From the NCBI GenBank assembly GCA_052115395.1, contig JBFRGO010000001.1: a DNA stretch of 64,000 bases; one strand, 5' to 3'. Source of the stretch: Noviluteimonas sp052115395 (GTDB taxonomy: Bacteria > Pseudomonadota > Gammaproteobacteria > Xanthomonadales > Xanthomonadaceae). The translations under genes were made by a program, and so were the position numbers. Of this stretch, positions 53,436-62,624 are shown piece after piece (position 1 is the first letter of the stretch; every line of letters starts with the position of its first letter). A model generated the notes under the pieces. That model made no database searches, was not told where the DNA came from, and saw only the letters and a program-made list of their open reading frames with translations.

Positions 53436-54591
53436 GGTCGGTTTCCCGCTGATCGCGCTGCTGCTGTGGCTCTTCGCCACGGCGGCCAGCGCCGCGACGC
53501 CGCGCATCGGCGTGATGACGATGCAGCCGGGCGAGATTTTCTTCGAACGCTTCGGCCACAACGCGATCGTCGTCGACGATCCCGACGCGCCGGCGCCGCT
53601 GTCCTACAACTTCGGGTTCTTCGATCCGGGCGAAGCCGGCTTCATCGGCCGCTTCGTGCGCGGCGACATGCGCTACCTGCTGGCCGTGTTGCCGATGTCG
53701 GAGGATCTGACGTACTACCGCGACGTCGGCCGCGGTGTTTCCATCCAGTGGCTCGACCTCACGCCTGCGCAGGCCAATGCGCTCGCGCAAGCGCTCGCCT
53801 TCAACGCGCGCCCCGAGAACGCGCGCTATCGCTACGACTACTTCACCGACAACTGCTCCACGCGCGTGCGCGATGCGCTCGACCGCGCGATGGGCGGCGC
53901 GCTGCGCAAGCAACTCGCGGTGCGCTCGGCAGGCGATACCTTCCGCAGCGAATCGGTGCGGCTGGCCTCGCCGGCGACGTGGATGTGGCTCGGGTTCGAC
54001 ATCGGCCTGGGTCCGTATGCCGATCGCCCGTTGTCGCGCTGGGAAGACGCCTTCGTGCCGATGCGCCTGGCCGCGAGCCTGCGCGAGATGCGCAACACCG
54101 AAGGGCGCCCGCTCGTCCGTGCAGAGTCGGTGCTGGTGCCCCATCGCCTTCCGCCCGAACCGCCGGATGCACCGCGCCGCTGGTGGCCCTGGCTGATCGC
54201 GGGCCTGCTGCTTGCGGTGGGCCTGCGCGCGCTGATGACCCACCGGCCGCGGGTCTTCGGCGCCGTCGCGCTGCCCTTCTGGTTCGCGTGCGGCGCGCTG
54301 GGCGGGGTCATCGCGTTCATCTGGTGCTGCACCGAACACCACGCCGGCTGGGCCAACCGCAACCTGCTGCTGTTCTCGCCACTGTGCCTGCTGCTGCTGC
54401 CGGGTGCGTGGGCCTTGCTCCGCGGGCGCGCGACCTCGCGCTTCCACCAGTGGGTCCGCATCGCGGTCGTGGTCGGCGGGGTGATCGCCTGCTTCCTGCA
54501 ATTGCCCGCCGGTGCGCAGTTCCAGGCACCGTGGCTCGCCTTGCTGCTGCCCATCCACGCGGCATTGGCCTTTCCCGCCCGCCGCGCTTGA
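53422..54591 (+). CDS. Lnb-type (DUF4105) membrane protein, possible lipoprotein N-acyltransferase
   Basis: 389 residues. A signal anchor (5-25) is followed by a periplasmic DUF4105 domain (about 27-225) with FERFGHNAIVV (H46) and FTDNCSTRVRD (C145), candidates for a Cys-His active site. Four or five helices fill the C-terminal 145 residues. The same domain forms the N-terminal part of Lnb, a lipoprotein N-acyltransferase described in bacteria without Lnt. It occupies the position after ybeX where lnt normally lies, and overlaps that gene. The enzymatic role here is inference. Confidence 0.75.
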   Translation: MQTRKVGFPLIALLLWLFATAASAATPRIGVMTMQPGEIFFERFGHNAIVVDDPDAPAPLSYNFGFFDPGEAGFIGRFVRGDMRYLLAVLPMSEDLTYYRDVGRGVSIQWLDLTPAQANALAQALAFNARPENARYRYDYFTDNCSTRVRDALDRAMGGALRKQLAVRSAGDTFRSESVRLASPATWMWLGFDIGLGPYADRPLSRWEDAFVPMRLAASLREMRNTEGRPLVRAESVLVPHRLPPEPPDAPRRWWPWLIAGLLLAVGLRALMTHRPRVFGAVALPFWFACGALGGVIAFIWCCTEHHAGWANRNLLLFSPLCLLLLPGAWALLRGRATSRFHQWVRIAVVVGGVIACFLQLPAGAQFQAPWLALLLPIHAALAFPARRA

Positions 54592-54605
54592 GGCAGCATG
54601 CGGGC

Positions 54606-55598
54606 ATGACACTGCCCGCCTTGCCTCCCTGCGTCATCAATTGCGCGGTTTACGACCGCCACGGCCAGCGTCGCGACATCACGCTCGACGAGATCAGCGA
54701 CGTGCTGTCGGTCGACGACGACAGCTTCGTCTGGGTCGGCCTGTACGAACCGGAAGACACCTTGCTGGAAAAGCTGCAGGAGGAATTCGGCCTGCATGAA
54801 CTCGCCATCGAGGATGCGCTGCACGCGCACCAGCGGCCGAAGATCGAGGCCTACGGCAATTCGGTGTTCGTCGCCGTCCACACCGCGCAGCTGGTCGACG
54901 ACAAGATCCAGTTCGGCGAAACGCATGCGTTCCTCGGCCCGCGTTACCTGGTGACGGTGCGCCACGGCGCATCGCTCTCCTACGCACCCGTGCGTTCGCG
55001 CGTGGAGCGCGAGCCCGAACTGCTGGCGCTCGGCCCTGCCTATGGCCTCTACGCGGTCCTCGATTTCGTCGTCGACAACTACCAGCCGATCGTCGAGGGC
55101 TTCCGCGATTCGCTCAACGCGCTGGAAAAGGACATCTTCGCCGAGACCTTCCGCCGCGAAACGATCGTCAAACTCTACGAGCTCAAGCGCGAACTCACGC
55201 AGCTGCGCCTGGCGGTCTCGCCGATGCAGGACATCCTGGCGCAACTCACGCGCATGCACGGCGGGCTGGTGCCCGAGGAAGTGCGCCTGTACTTCCGCGA
55301 CGTGCTCGACCACGCGATGCGCGTGAACGAATCCACCGACACCATGCGCGAGATGCTCACCGCCGCGATGAGCGTGAACCTCTCGCTGGTCACCGTGAAC
55401 CAGGGCGAGGTGGTGAAGAAGCTCGCCGGCTGGGCCGCGTTGCTCGCCGCGCCGACGCTGATCGCCAGCTGGTACGGCATGAACTTCGTCGGCATGCCCG
55501 AACTGCATGCGCGCCACGGTTACGCGATCCTGGTGTGCGTCGTCGGCGTGGTCGTGATCGGCCTGTACCGTTACCTGAAGAAAGTGCGCTGGCTCTGA
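54606..55598 (+). CDS. corA: CorA-type magnesium/cobalt channel
   Basis: 330 residues. A large cytoplasmic alpha/beta and helical funnel (1-270) is followed by two C-terminal helices with the selectivity motif YGMNF (GMN) after the first. The last residues are basic (RYLKKVRWL), as in CorA. It forms a pentameric Mg2+ channel. It starts 14 bp after the Lnb-type gene, in the same direction as the ybeX-like gene. Confidence 0.95.
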   Translation: MTLPALPPCVINCAVYDRHGQRRDITLDEISDVLSVDDDSFVWVGLYEPEDTLLEKLQEEFGLHELAIEDALHAHQRPKIEAYGNSVFVAVHTAQLVDDKIQFGETHAFLGPRYLVTVRHGASLSYAPVRSRVEREPELLALGPAYGLYAVLDFVVDNYQPIVEGFRDSLNALEKDIFAETFRRETIVKLYELKRELTQLRLAVSPMQDILAQLTRMHGGLVPEEVRLYFRDVLDHAMRVNESTDTMREMLTAAMSVNLSLVTVNQGEVVKKLAGWAALLAAPTLIASWYGMNFVGMPELHARHGYAILVCVVGVVVIGLYRYLKKVRWL

Positions 55599-55621
55599 GC
55601 CGCCACGGGGAGAAGCATCCG

Positions 55622-57679
55622 ATGCGGAAGGTGGCTTGGCTCGGCTGGGGCGCGCTCGCCCTGTTCGCGGCGATGTGCCTGGCGACGCTCGCGCTCTCGC
55701 GCGGCGAAACGGTCGGCGCGTTGTGGATCGTGTCGGCGGCGGTGTCGGTGTTCTGCATCGGCTATCGCTTCCATGCGCGCTACATCGCGGAGAAGGCGCT
55801 GCGCATCGATCCCACGCGCGCGACGCCCGCATGGCGACGCAACGATGGCCTGGACTACGTGCCGACGCAGAAGTCGGTGTTGTTCGGGCATCACTTCGCC
55901 GCGATCGCCGGCGCAGGCCCGCTGGTCGGGCCCGTGCTCGCGGCGCAGATGGGGTATCTGCCGGGACTGCTGTGGATCCTGTTCGGCGTCGTGCTCGCCG
56001 GCGCGGTGCAGGACATGATGGTCCTGTTCCTTTCGGTGCGGCGCGACGGGCGCTCGCTCGGCGAAATGATCCGCACCGAACTCGGCGCCGCCGCGGGCGT
56101 CACCGCGATGATCGGCATCCTCGCCATCATGGTGATCCTGCTCGCGGTGCTCGCGCTGGTCGTGGTGAAGGCACTCGGCCAGAGCCCATGGGGCACGTTC
56201 ACGGTGGCGATGACGATTCCGATCGCCTTGCTGATGGGCGCGTGGCTGCGCTGGTGGCGTCCGGGGCGCATCCTCGAAGCCTCGATCATCGGCCTGGTGT
56301 TGTTGCTCGCGTCGATCTGGTTCGGCGGGCACGTGGCCGAATCGCCGGACTGGGCGCCGCTGTTCACCTTCGACGGCAAGACCCTGGCGTGGATGCTGAT
56401 CGCCTACGGCTTCATCGCCGCGGTGTTGCCGGTGTGGATGCTGCTCGCGCCGCGCGATTACCTTTCGACTTTCCTCAAGATCGGCACCGTCGTGTTGCTC
56501 GCCGTGGCGATCCTGGTCGCGATGCCGGAGCTGAAGATGCCGGCGGTGACGCGCTTCGTCGACGGCACGGGGCCGGTGTTCGCAGGTGCGTTGTTCCCGT
56601 TCCTGTTCATCACCATCGCGTGCGGCGCGATCTCCGGCTTCCACGCGTTGATCGCTTCGGGCACGACGCCGAAGATGATCGCCAGCGAAGGCCAGATCCG
56701 TGCGATCGGCTATGGCGGCATGTTGATGGAAGCCTTCGTCGCGGTGATGGCGCTGGTCGCCGCGTGCGTGCTCGATCCGGCGATCTACTTCGCGATGAAC
56801 GCACCGGCCGCCGCGATCGGCACGACGGCCGAATCGGCGGCGCACGCGATCGCGCAATGGGGTTTCGTCATCACGCCCGACGTGTTGACGCAGACCGCGC
56901 GCGACATCGGCGAAACCACGATCCTTTCGCGCACCGGCGGCGCGCCGACGCTCGCCGTCGGCATGGCGCAGATCCTCCACGGCATCGTCGGCGGCAGCGG
57001 GATGATGGCGTTCTGGTACCACTACGCGATCCTGTTCGAAGCCTTGTTCATCCTGACGACGATCGACGCGGGCACGCGCGTGGCGCGTTTCATGATCCAG
57101 GAAGTCGTGGGGCTGGCGGTGCCTGCGTTCCGTCGCACGGAAAGCTGGACGGCCAACCTGGTGTGCACTGCGCTGGCGGTCGCCGGTTGGGGATGGTTCC
57201 TCTACCAGGGTGTCGTCGATCCGCTCGGTGGCATCAATACGCTGTGGCCCTTGTTCGGCATCGCGAACCAGATGCTCGCGGGGCTGGCGATGATCTTCGT
57301 CTGCGCGGTGTTGGTGAAGATGAAGCGCGAGCGTTTCCTGTGGGTGGCCGCGGTTCCGACCGTTTGGTTGTTGGTGTGCACGTTGACCGCGGGTTGGCAG
57401 AAGCTTTTCCACGCCGATCCGAAGATCGGGTTCCTCGCTAGTACGCGTCGTTTCAGCGAGGCGCTCGCGCGCGGTGAGGTGCTTGCGCCGGCGAAGTCGC
57501 TCGACGAGATGCGTCGCGTGATCTTCAACTATCAGGTCGACGCGGCGTTGTGCGCTTTGTTCATAGGCGTGGTGGTGCTCACGTTGGTGTTCGCCACGCG
57601 CGCGGCCTTGCGTGCGCGGCGCAGCAGTACGCCGACCGCGATGGAGACGCCGCATGTGGCGCTCGATGCGATTGGTTGA
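55622..57679 (+). CDS. cstA: CstA-family peptide/pyruvate transporter
   Basis: 685 residues with about 16-18 helices. The CstA domain is clear near the N-terminus (GHHFAAIAGAGPLVGPVLAAQMGYLPG) and in FPFLFITIACGAISGFHALIASGTTPKMI. CstA and its relative BtsT carry pyruvate and possibly peptides, and are induced by carbon starvation through CRP in E. coli. It overlaps the ybdD gene by 26 bp, so the two are coupled. Confidence 0.95.
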   Translation: MRKVAWLGWGALALFAAMCLATLALSRGETVGALWIVSAAVSVFCIGYRFHARYIAEKALRIDPTRATPAWRRNDGLDYVPTQKSVLFGHHFAAIAGAGPLVGPVLAAQMGYLPGLLWILFGVVLAGAVQDMMVLFLSVRRDGRSLGEMIRTELGAAAGVTAMIGILAIMVILLAVLALVVVKALGQSPWGTFTVAMTIPIALLMGAWLRWWRPGRILEASIIGLVLLLASIWFGGHVAESPDWAPLFTFDGKTLAWMLIAYGFIAAVLPVWMLLAPRDYLSTFLKIGTVVLLAVAILVAMPELKMPAVTRFVDGTGPVFAGALFPFLFITIACGAISGFHALIASGTTPKMIASEGQIRAIGYGGMLMEAFVAVMALVAACVLDPAIYFAMNAPAAAIGTTAESAAHAIAQWGFVITPDVLTQTARDIGETTILSRTGGAPTLAVGMAQILHGIVGGSGMMAFWYHYAILFEALFILTTIDAGTRVARFMIQEVVGLAVPAFRRTESWTANLVCTALAVAGWGWFLYQGVVDPLGGINTLWPLFGIANQMLAGLAMIFVCAVLVKMKRERFLWVAAVPTVWLLVCTLTAGWQKLFHADPKIGFLASTRRFSEALARGEVLAPAKSLDEMRRVIFNYQVDAALCALFIGVVVLTLVFATRAALRARRSSTPTAMETPHVALDAIG

Positions 57680-57866
57680 GAAGTTGCGGGAGGCGTGGGC
57701 GGCGGCGAAGGCCACGGCGCGGCTGGCTGTTGGGCTGCCTGATTACGATGCGTATGCGGCGCATGTGCGGGCGCGACATCCTGACGTGATGCCTATGACG
57801 CGCGAGGCGTTTGCGATTGAACGGATGCAGGCGCGGTATGGGAAGGGTCGGTCGCGCTGTTGTTAG
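57654..57866 (+). CDS. YbdD/YjiX family small protein
   Basis: 70 residues: VGLPDYDAYAAHVRARHPDVMPMTREAFAIERMQARYG is the family signature of YbdD/YjiX (DUF466). The protein is cytoplasmic, without membrane segments; relatives are needed for CstA or BtsT transport activity. It starts inside the cstA 3' end, the standard arrangement. Confidence 0.9.
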   Translation: MWRSMRLVEKLREAWAAAKATARLAVGLPDYDAYAAHVRARHPDVMPMTREAFAIERMQARYGKGRSRCC

Positions 57867-57927
57867 CTGAGCGCCACTTTCGTCATTAACGCGCCGCTGG
57901 GGCATCACCTTTCGAACGCTGGCTCTC

Positions 57928-57980
57928 GCTCGGGCGCTTCGCCCGAGCACTCACTTGCCGGTGCGAAGCAAGCTTCGCAC
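57928..57980. repeat. Two perfect hairpins downstream of cstA-ybdD
   Basis: GCTCGGGCG-CTT-CGCCCGAGC (57928-57948, 9-bp stem) and GTGCGAAGC-AA-GCTTCGCAC (57961-57980, 9-bp stem) stand 12 bp apart. Neither has a T-run. They may end or protect the cstA-ybdD mRNA or be REP-like elements. No copy was noticed elsewhere in the window. Confidence 0.5.
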
Positions 57981-58114
57981 TGCCCCGATCCTTGTCGAAG
58001 AAGCAGCCACCTCCGTTGAGGTGAGCCTCGACGCGTGGCGTGGTGTGGTTCACCAGAGCAAGGCCATGCGTCTGCCCGAAGTGGACGTCTTTGCTCTTCG
58101 CAGGTTGACCAAAG

Positions 58115-58303
58115 TCAGGTGCGCGACGCGATCGTCCCCCATGCCGCCGCTTTCCTTCGATCCTTGCCCGAGCGCCGGTCGGCCTTGTCGGGCTCGAACC
58201 GGATCATTTCGCGGCGGTCGTTCGACTGGCGGCGCTCGCCGCTCTTCCGCCGGTCCGGGCCGCGATAGGCCTTGAACTCGCCCCCGTGGTCGATCTCGTA
58301 CAT
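58115..58303 (-). CDS. Small Arg/Asp-rich conserved protein
   Basis: 62 residues from MYEIDHGGEFKAY. Repeated DRR-type motifs (GPDRRKSGERRQSNDRRE, DRRSGKDRRK) surround a central MIRFEPDK. I recall similar short proteins in Xanthomonadaceae, with no known function; the charge pattern suggests binding to nucleic acid or to acidic partners. It lies downstream of the S9 peptidase, past its terminator. Confidence 0.6.
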   Translation of the reverse strand: MYEIDHGGEFKAYRGPDRRKSGERRQSNDRREMIRFEPDKADRRSGKDRRKAAAWGTIASRT

Positions 58304-58364
58304 GCGGTCTCCCCCTCGTCCGAGCGGCCACCCTCGTGCGGCCACTGTCGAGCCTGCGTGAAAA

Positions 58365-58392
58365 CAAAAGGCCCCGCAACTGCGGGGCCTTC
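58365..58392 (-). terminator. Intrinsic terminator of the S9 peptidase gene
   Basis: AAGGCCCCGCA and TGCGGGGCCTT form an 11-bp stem with a short loop; UUUUGUUUU follows on the minus strand. It lies 21 bp after the peptidase stop. Confidence 0.85.
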
Positions 58393-58412
58393 GGTCGGTC
58401 GCAACGGCCGGA

Positions 58413-60479
58413 TTACTGGCCGATGTGCTGCTTCAGCCAGGCATTGACCGTGTCGTGCCACAGCACGCTGTTCTGCGGCTTGAGGACCCAATGGTTCTCG
58501 TCGGGGAAGTACAGGAACTTCGACTCGATCCCCCGGCGCTGCGCCGCGGTGAACGCGCCGATGCCCTGCTCCACCGGGATGCGGAAGTCCTGCTGCCCGT
58601 GCACGACGAGGATGGGCGTCTTCCAATCCTTGACGTGGTTGACCGGATTGAAGCGTTCGTAGTTTTCCGGATGCTCGAACGGCGTGCCGCCGTTTTCCCA
58701 TTCGCTGAACCACAGTTCCTCGGTCGCGTAACCCATCATGCGCTGGTCGAACACGCCATCGTGCGTGACCAGGCACTTCCACGGCGCGTTCCAGTTGCCG
58801 GCGATCCAGTTGACCATGAAGCCGCCGTACGAAGCACCCAGGGCGCAGGCCTTCGAGCCGTCGAGGAAGTCGAATTGCTTCTGCGCCGCGTCCCAACCCT
58901 TCTGCAGGTCTTCGAGCGGGCGGTCGCCCCAATGCTGGCTGATCGCGTCGGTGAAGGCCTGGCCGTAACCGGTCGAACCGTGGAAGTCGATCATGACCAC
59001 CGCGTAGCCCTGGCCGGCGTAGGTCTGCGGATTCCAGCGATAGCTCCAGCCGTTGCCGAAGCTGCCCTGCGGGCCGCCGTGGATCAGGAACGCCACCGGG
59101 TACTTCTTGCCCGGCTGGTAGTTCCAGGGCTTCACGACATAACCGTGCACGGTCTCGTTGTTCCAGCCGGCGAACTTGAACTGCGTGGCTTCGCCGAACT
59201 TCACGTCGGGCACCATTTCGCCCGCGCTTTGCGTGATCGCGCGCGGCGTCGCGCCGTCGGGCTGCGCGGCGAACAACTGGTCGCCGGTCTGCAGCGTGTT
59301 GCGCGTGTAAACGAGCGTGGGTCCCTTCAGGTCGAGCGCGGTGACCGTGCCGTCCTTGACGATCGAAGTGACTTCACCGCTCGCGATGTCGACGGAGAAC
59401 AACGGGGCCTGCCCGAGTTCCTCGGCGGTGGTGTAGATCGACTTGCCGTCCTTGGACAACGCGATGCCGTTGGCCGAGGCATCCCACTTCGATGCGATTT
59501 CGCGCGTATTGCCCGAACCCAGGTCCATCGCCATCAGCGCGAAGCGGTCGGCTTCGAACCCCGGGCGCTTCATCGCGCGGTAGTACAGCGTCTTGCCGTC
59601 CTGCGCGAACACCGGCGTGGTGTCCCACGCCTTGTTGGCGGCGGTGAGGTTCTTCGCGGTGCCGGTGCCGTCGGCGTTGACCAGGTACAGGTCGAAGTTG
59701 GTCGACCACGGCTCCTGGCCGTCGGCCTTGCGCGCGGACAACACGAGCGACTTGCCATCGGGCGACCACGTCATCTCGCTGGTATCGCCGAAGGGACGCG
59801 AGGGCACGTCGCCGATCACGTCGCCGCCGACCAGCGTGGCCTGCGTGATCTTCGCGCCACTGGCGGCGAAGGGCGCGACGAACACGCGATTGAGCTTGCC
59901 TTCGTTCCAGGCATCCCAGTGGCGGATGAAGAGGCGGTCGAACAACACGCCCGAGGCCTTTCGATCCTCGCGCGCCTTGTTGCGCTTGACGTTGCACTGC
60001 AGGTCGGACTTGCAGTCGGCGAAGGCTTCCAGCGCGAGTGCGACGCGCTTGCCGTCGGGCGAAACCACGTAGCCGCCGACATCGCCTGCGACATCGGTCA
60101 GCTGCACCGGCGTGCCGCCGGCGACCGGGATCGCGTAGAGCTGCATCGAGCCGCCCTTCGCGCTGAGGAAGTACACGCGCGTGCCGTCGTCTGCGAACGT
60201 CGCCGAATTGACGTTCCAGCCTTCGGGCGTGAGGCGCGTCGGCGGCGCGGCATCGCGCGCCATGAGGTCTTCGATCCACAGCGAGGTCGCGCTCTTGTTC
60301 GCATCGAAATCCACGACGCGCTTGGCGAACACGACCTTGCGGCCATCGGGCGACAACACAGGCGCGGAGACGCGATCGAGTTTGGCGAGATCGCGTACTT
60401 CGAAGCCGCGGTCGGCGTGCGCAACAGAGGGAAGAACGGCGGCGAGCGCCAGCGCGAGGAGGGAAGGTCGGAGCGTCAT
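58413..60479 (-). CDS. S9-family prolyl oligopeptidase-type peptidase
   Basis: 688 residues. A signal peptide (1-22, ending AHA-D) is followed by a beta-propeller (about 25-420) with LSPDGRKVVFAKR and WSPDGKSLVLSAR blades, and a C-terminal alpha/beta-hydrolase domain. The triad is S550 (GASYGGF), D631 (GQQDFRIP) and H663 (DENHWVL). Such enzymes release di- or oligopeptides in the periplasm or outside. An OPT and a POT transporter lie directly upstream, which fits peptide use. Confidence 0.93.
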   Translation of the reverse strand: MTLRPSLLALALAAVLPSVAHADRGFEVRDLAKLDRVSAPVLSPDGRKVVFAKRVVDFDANKSATSLWIEDLMARDAAPPTRLTPEGWNVNSATFADDGTRVYFLSAKGGSMQLYAIPVAGGTPVQLTDVAGDVGGYVVSPDGKRVALALEAFADCKSDLQCNVKRNKAREDRKASGVLFDRLFIRHWDAWNEGKLNRVFVAPFAASGAKITQATLVGGDVIGDVPSRPFGDTSEMTWSPDGKSLVLSARKADGQEPWSTNFDLYLVNADGTGTAKNLTAANKAWDTTPVFAQDGKTLYYRAMKRPGFEADRFALMAMDLGSGNTREIASKWDASANGIALSKDGKSIYTTAEELGQAPLFSVDIASGEVTSIVKDGTVTALDLKGPTLVYTRNTLQTGDQLFAAQPDGATPRAITQSAGEMVPDVKFGEATQFKFAGWNNETVHGYVVKPWNYQPGKKYPVAFLIHGGPQGSFGNGWSYRWNPQTYAGQGYAVVMIDFHGSTGYGQAFTDAISQHWGDRPLEDLQKGWDAAQKQFDFLDGSKACALGASYGGFMVNWIAGNWNAPWKCLVTHDGVFDQRMMGYATEELWFSEWENGGTPFEHPENYERFNPVNHVKDWKTPILVVHGQQDFRIPVEQGIGAFTAAQRRGIESKFLYFPDENHWVLKPQNSVLWHDTVNAWLKQHIGQ

Positions 60480-60511
60480 GGCGGTATTCCGATGAAGAGA
60501 CAGAAAGTGCG

Positions 60512-62512
60512 TCAGGTGGTCTGGCGGCTGAGGCGTTCGATCCAGCGATAGAGCAGGAAAAGCACCGCAACGAAGACGATGCCGCCGACCCATACGCTGT
60601 ACTTCGCAGCGAAATCGTCGCCAACCAGCCCCAGCGGATAATTCTGGCCGGAGAATGCAACGATCGCCGCAATAAGCACGCCAACCAGGCCTTCGCCGAC
60701 GATCAATCCGGAGGCCAGCAGGACGCCGAGTTGCTTGGTCGCTTCCGGACGCGGGCCGCGGTCAGCGCGCTTGTCGTAGTACGCGCCGACGATCGCGCCG
60801 ACGACCACCATCAACGTCGCAGACGTCGGCAGGTAGATGCCGAGTCCGACCGCGAGCGGTGCAAGGTGTGCGGACTTCGTCGTGCGGCGGAGAACGGCGT
60901 CCAGCACGATCAATGCAACGCCGATGCCGGCGCCGATGCCGATCAAGTTCCACGGAACGTCATTCTGGATGACGCCCTTCGCGAGTGCAGAAATCAAGCC
61001 CGCTTGCGGCGCGGCAAGCGCGTGCGCGGGATCCACGCCCGGCGCGCCGGCGAATCCGTACGCTTTATTGACGATCGACAGCACCGGCGGAATGACCGCC
61101 GCGCCGGCAAGCACGCCGACGATCAGCGCCCACTGCTGGGCGGACGGCGTGGCATCGACGAGCTGGCCGGTCTTGAGGTCCTGCAAGTTGTTGTTGGCGA
61201 TCGCCGCGACGGTGAATACCACCGCGGTGACGAACAGCGCGAATGCAACCAGGCCCTTCTCATGTCCCGGCTCGAGGAACGGCTTGATGCCGAACACCAG
61301 GAGCAGTGCTGCGCCGATGACCACGATGATGCCGATGCCGGACAACGGACTGTTGGACGAGCCGATCAGGCCGGCCATGTAGCCGCACACCGTCGACACG
61401 AGGAAGCTCATGACCACGATGTAGATCAGGCCGCCGATGACCAGCGCGGGCGCATGCGCGCTCAGGCCGGTCTGGCCGGCGAGATACGAGAGAAGGAAGC
61501 CGATCGGTACGAAGCACGCGGCCATGATCATGCCGACCACGGGAATCGGAATGTCGTGCTCCGTCCGCGGCAGCGAATCGAGTTTGCCGGCCTTCCGCAC
61601 GCGGTTGGCCTGCATCGCCGACGTCAGACCGATGAAGACAGGCTTGACCAGCTTGGCGAGCGTGTAGATCGCCGCGACGGCAATCGTACCGGCGCCGACG
61701 AAACGCACCTGGGCGCCATGCGTTGCGCCGGCAATGTCCTCCGGGCTGCCCAGGGCGCCCAACATTTCCGAGGAGAAGTGCGGCACACCCCAGATCCAGG
61801 CGATCGCCGCGCCGAGCAACATCGCAAGGCCTACCCACAGCCCGACCAGATGGCCGACGGCAAACAACGCCATCGACAGCGCGAAATCGAAGCCGGACAC
61901 GCCGTTCTCGCCGACCTTGAAGTAGCTCTTCACGTCGCTGGCGAAGATGCGCGTGGCGACAACGATCGCAAACGCGGCCGCCACGACAGCGCCCCACACC
62001 ACCGCAAGCAGGCCAGCGCGGCTGGCTTCCGCGCCTTCGGCCGTGCCTTCGGCGCCGGGGCTGCCGACCTTCAGCACTTCGGCGCAGGCCACGCCTTCGG
62101 GATACGGCAGGTCGGAGTTGGTGACCAGCGCGCGGCGCAGCGGGATCGAATACATCACGCCGAGGATGCCGCCGAGCGCGCAGATCAGGAACGAGGTCCA
62201 GTACGGGAAGCCGGTCCACCACCCAACGATCACCAGGCCTGGCAGCACGAAGATGATCGAAGACAGCGTTCCGGCCGCGGACGCGACCGTCTGCACGATG
62301 TTGTTTTCCTGGATCGTCGAATCCTTGAAGTTGCGCAGCAGCGCCATCGCGAGCACCGCCGCCGGAATGGACGTGGCGAAGGTCAGGCCGGCCTTCAGGC
62401 CGAAAAACACGTTGGCGGCCGTGAAGGCCAGGGTGATGACCACGCCCAGGATCAGGGCGCGCAGGGTGAACTCGTTGCGCGGCGCAAGGCCGCCCTGAGC
62501 GTTGCTGGACAC
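60512..62512 (-). CDS. OPT-family oligopeptide transporter
   Basis: About 666 residues from GTG 62512 (GGGGAG upstream), with some 15-16 helices. The N-terminal FTLRALILGVVITLAFTAANVFFGLKAG and STIQENNIVQTVASAAGTLSS are strong OPT signatures. OPT proteins import oligopeptides or metal chelates by proton symport. It is divergent from the POT gene and 32 bp upstream of the S9 peptidase gene. Confidence 0.93.
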   Translation of the reverse strand: MSSNAQGGLAPRNEFTLRALILGVVITLAFTAANVFFGLKAGLTFATSIPAAVLAMALLRNFKDSTIQENNIVQTVASAAGTLSSIIFVLPGLVIVGWWTGFPYWTSFLICALGGILGVMYSIPLRRALVTNSDLPYPEGVACAEVLKVGSPGAEGTAEGAEASRAGLLAVVWGAVVAAAFAIVVATRIFASDVKSYFKVGENGVSGFDFALSMALFAVGHLVGLWVGLAMLLGAAIAWIWGVPHFSSEMLGALGSPEDIAGATHGAQVRFVGAGTIAVAAIYTLAKLVKPVFIGLTSAMQANRVRKAGKLDSLPRTEHDIPIPVVGMIMAACFVPIGFLLSYLAGQTGLSAHAPALVIGGLIYIVVMSFLVSTVCGYMAGLIGSSNSPLSGIGIIVVIGAALLLVFGIKPFLEPGHEKGLVAFALFVTAVVFTVAAIANNNLQDLKTGQLVDATPSAQQWALIVGVLAGAAVIPPVLSIVNKAYGFAGAPGVDPAHALAAPQAGLISALAKGVIQNDVPWNLIGIGAGIGVALIVLDAVLRRTTKSAHLAPLAVGLGIYLPTSATLMVVVGAIVGAYYDKRADRGPRPEATKQLGVLLASGLIVGEGLVGVLIAAIVAFSGQNYPLGLVGDDFAAKYSVWVGGIVFVAVLFLLYRWIERLSRQTT

Positions 62513-62624
62513 GGCGTGCGACTCCCCGTCTTGATCGGAAAAAATCGGGCCAACCCTACGCGGCGCCCCCGGCCAAGTCCAGCCTATACTCGCCCCGTCC
62601 GTGCCGGACAGGGGAATCCGCGCG

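Noticed and set aside
55571..57715. A 714-codon minus frame opposite cstA
   Set aside because: Composition is Arg/His/Glu/Asp-rich without domains; cstA with its helices is the real gene.
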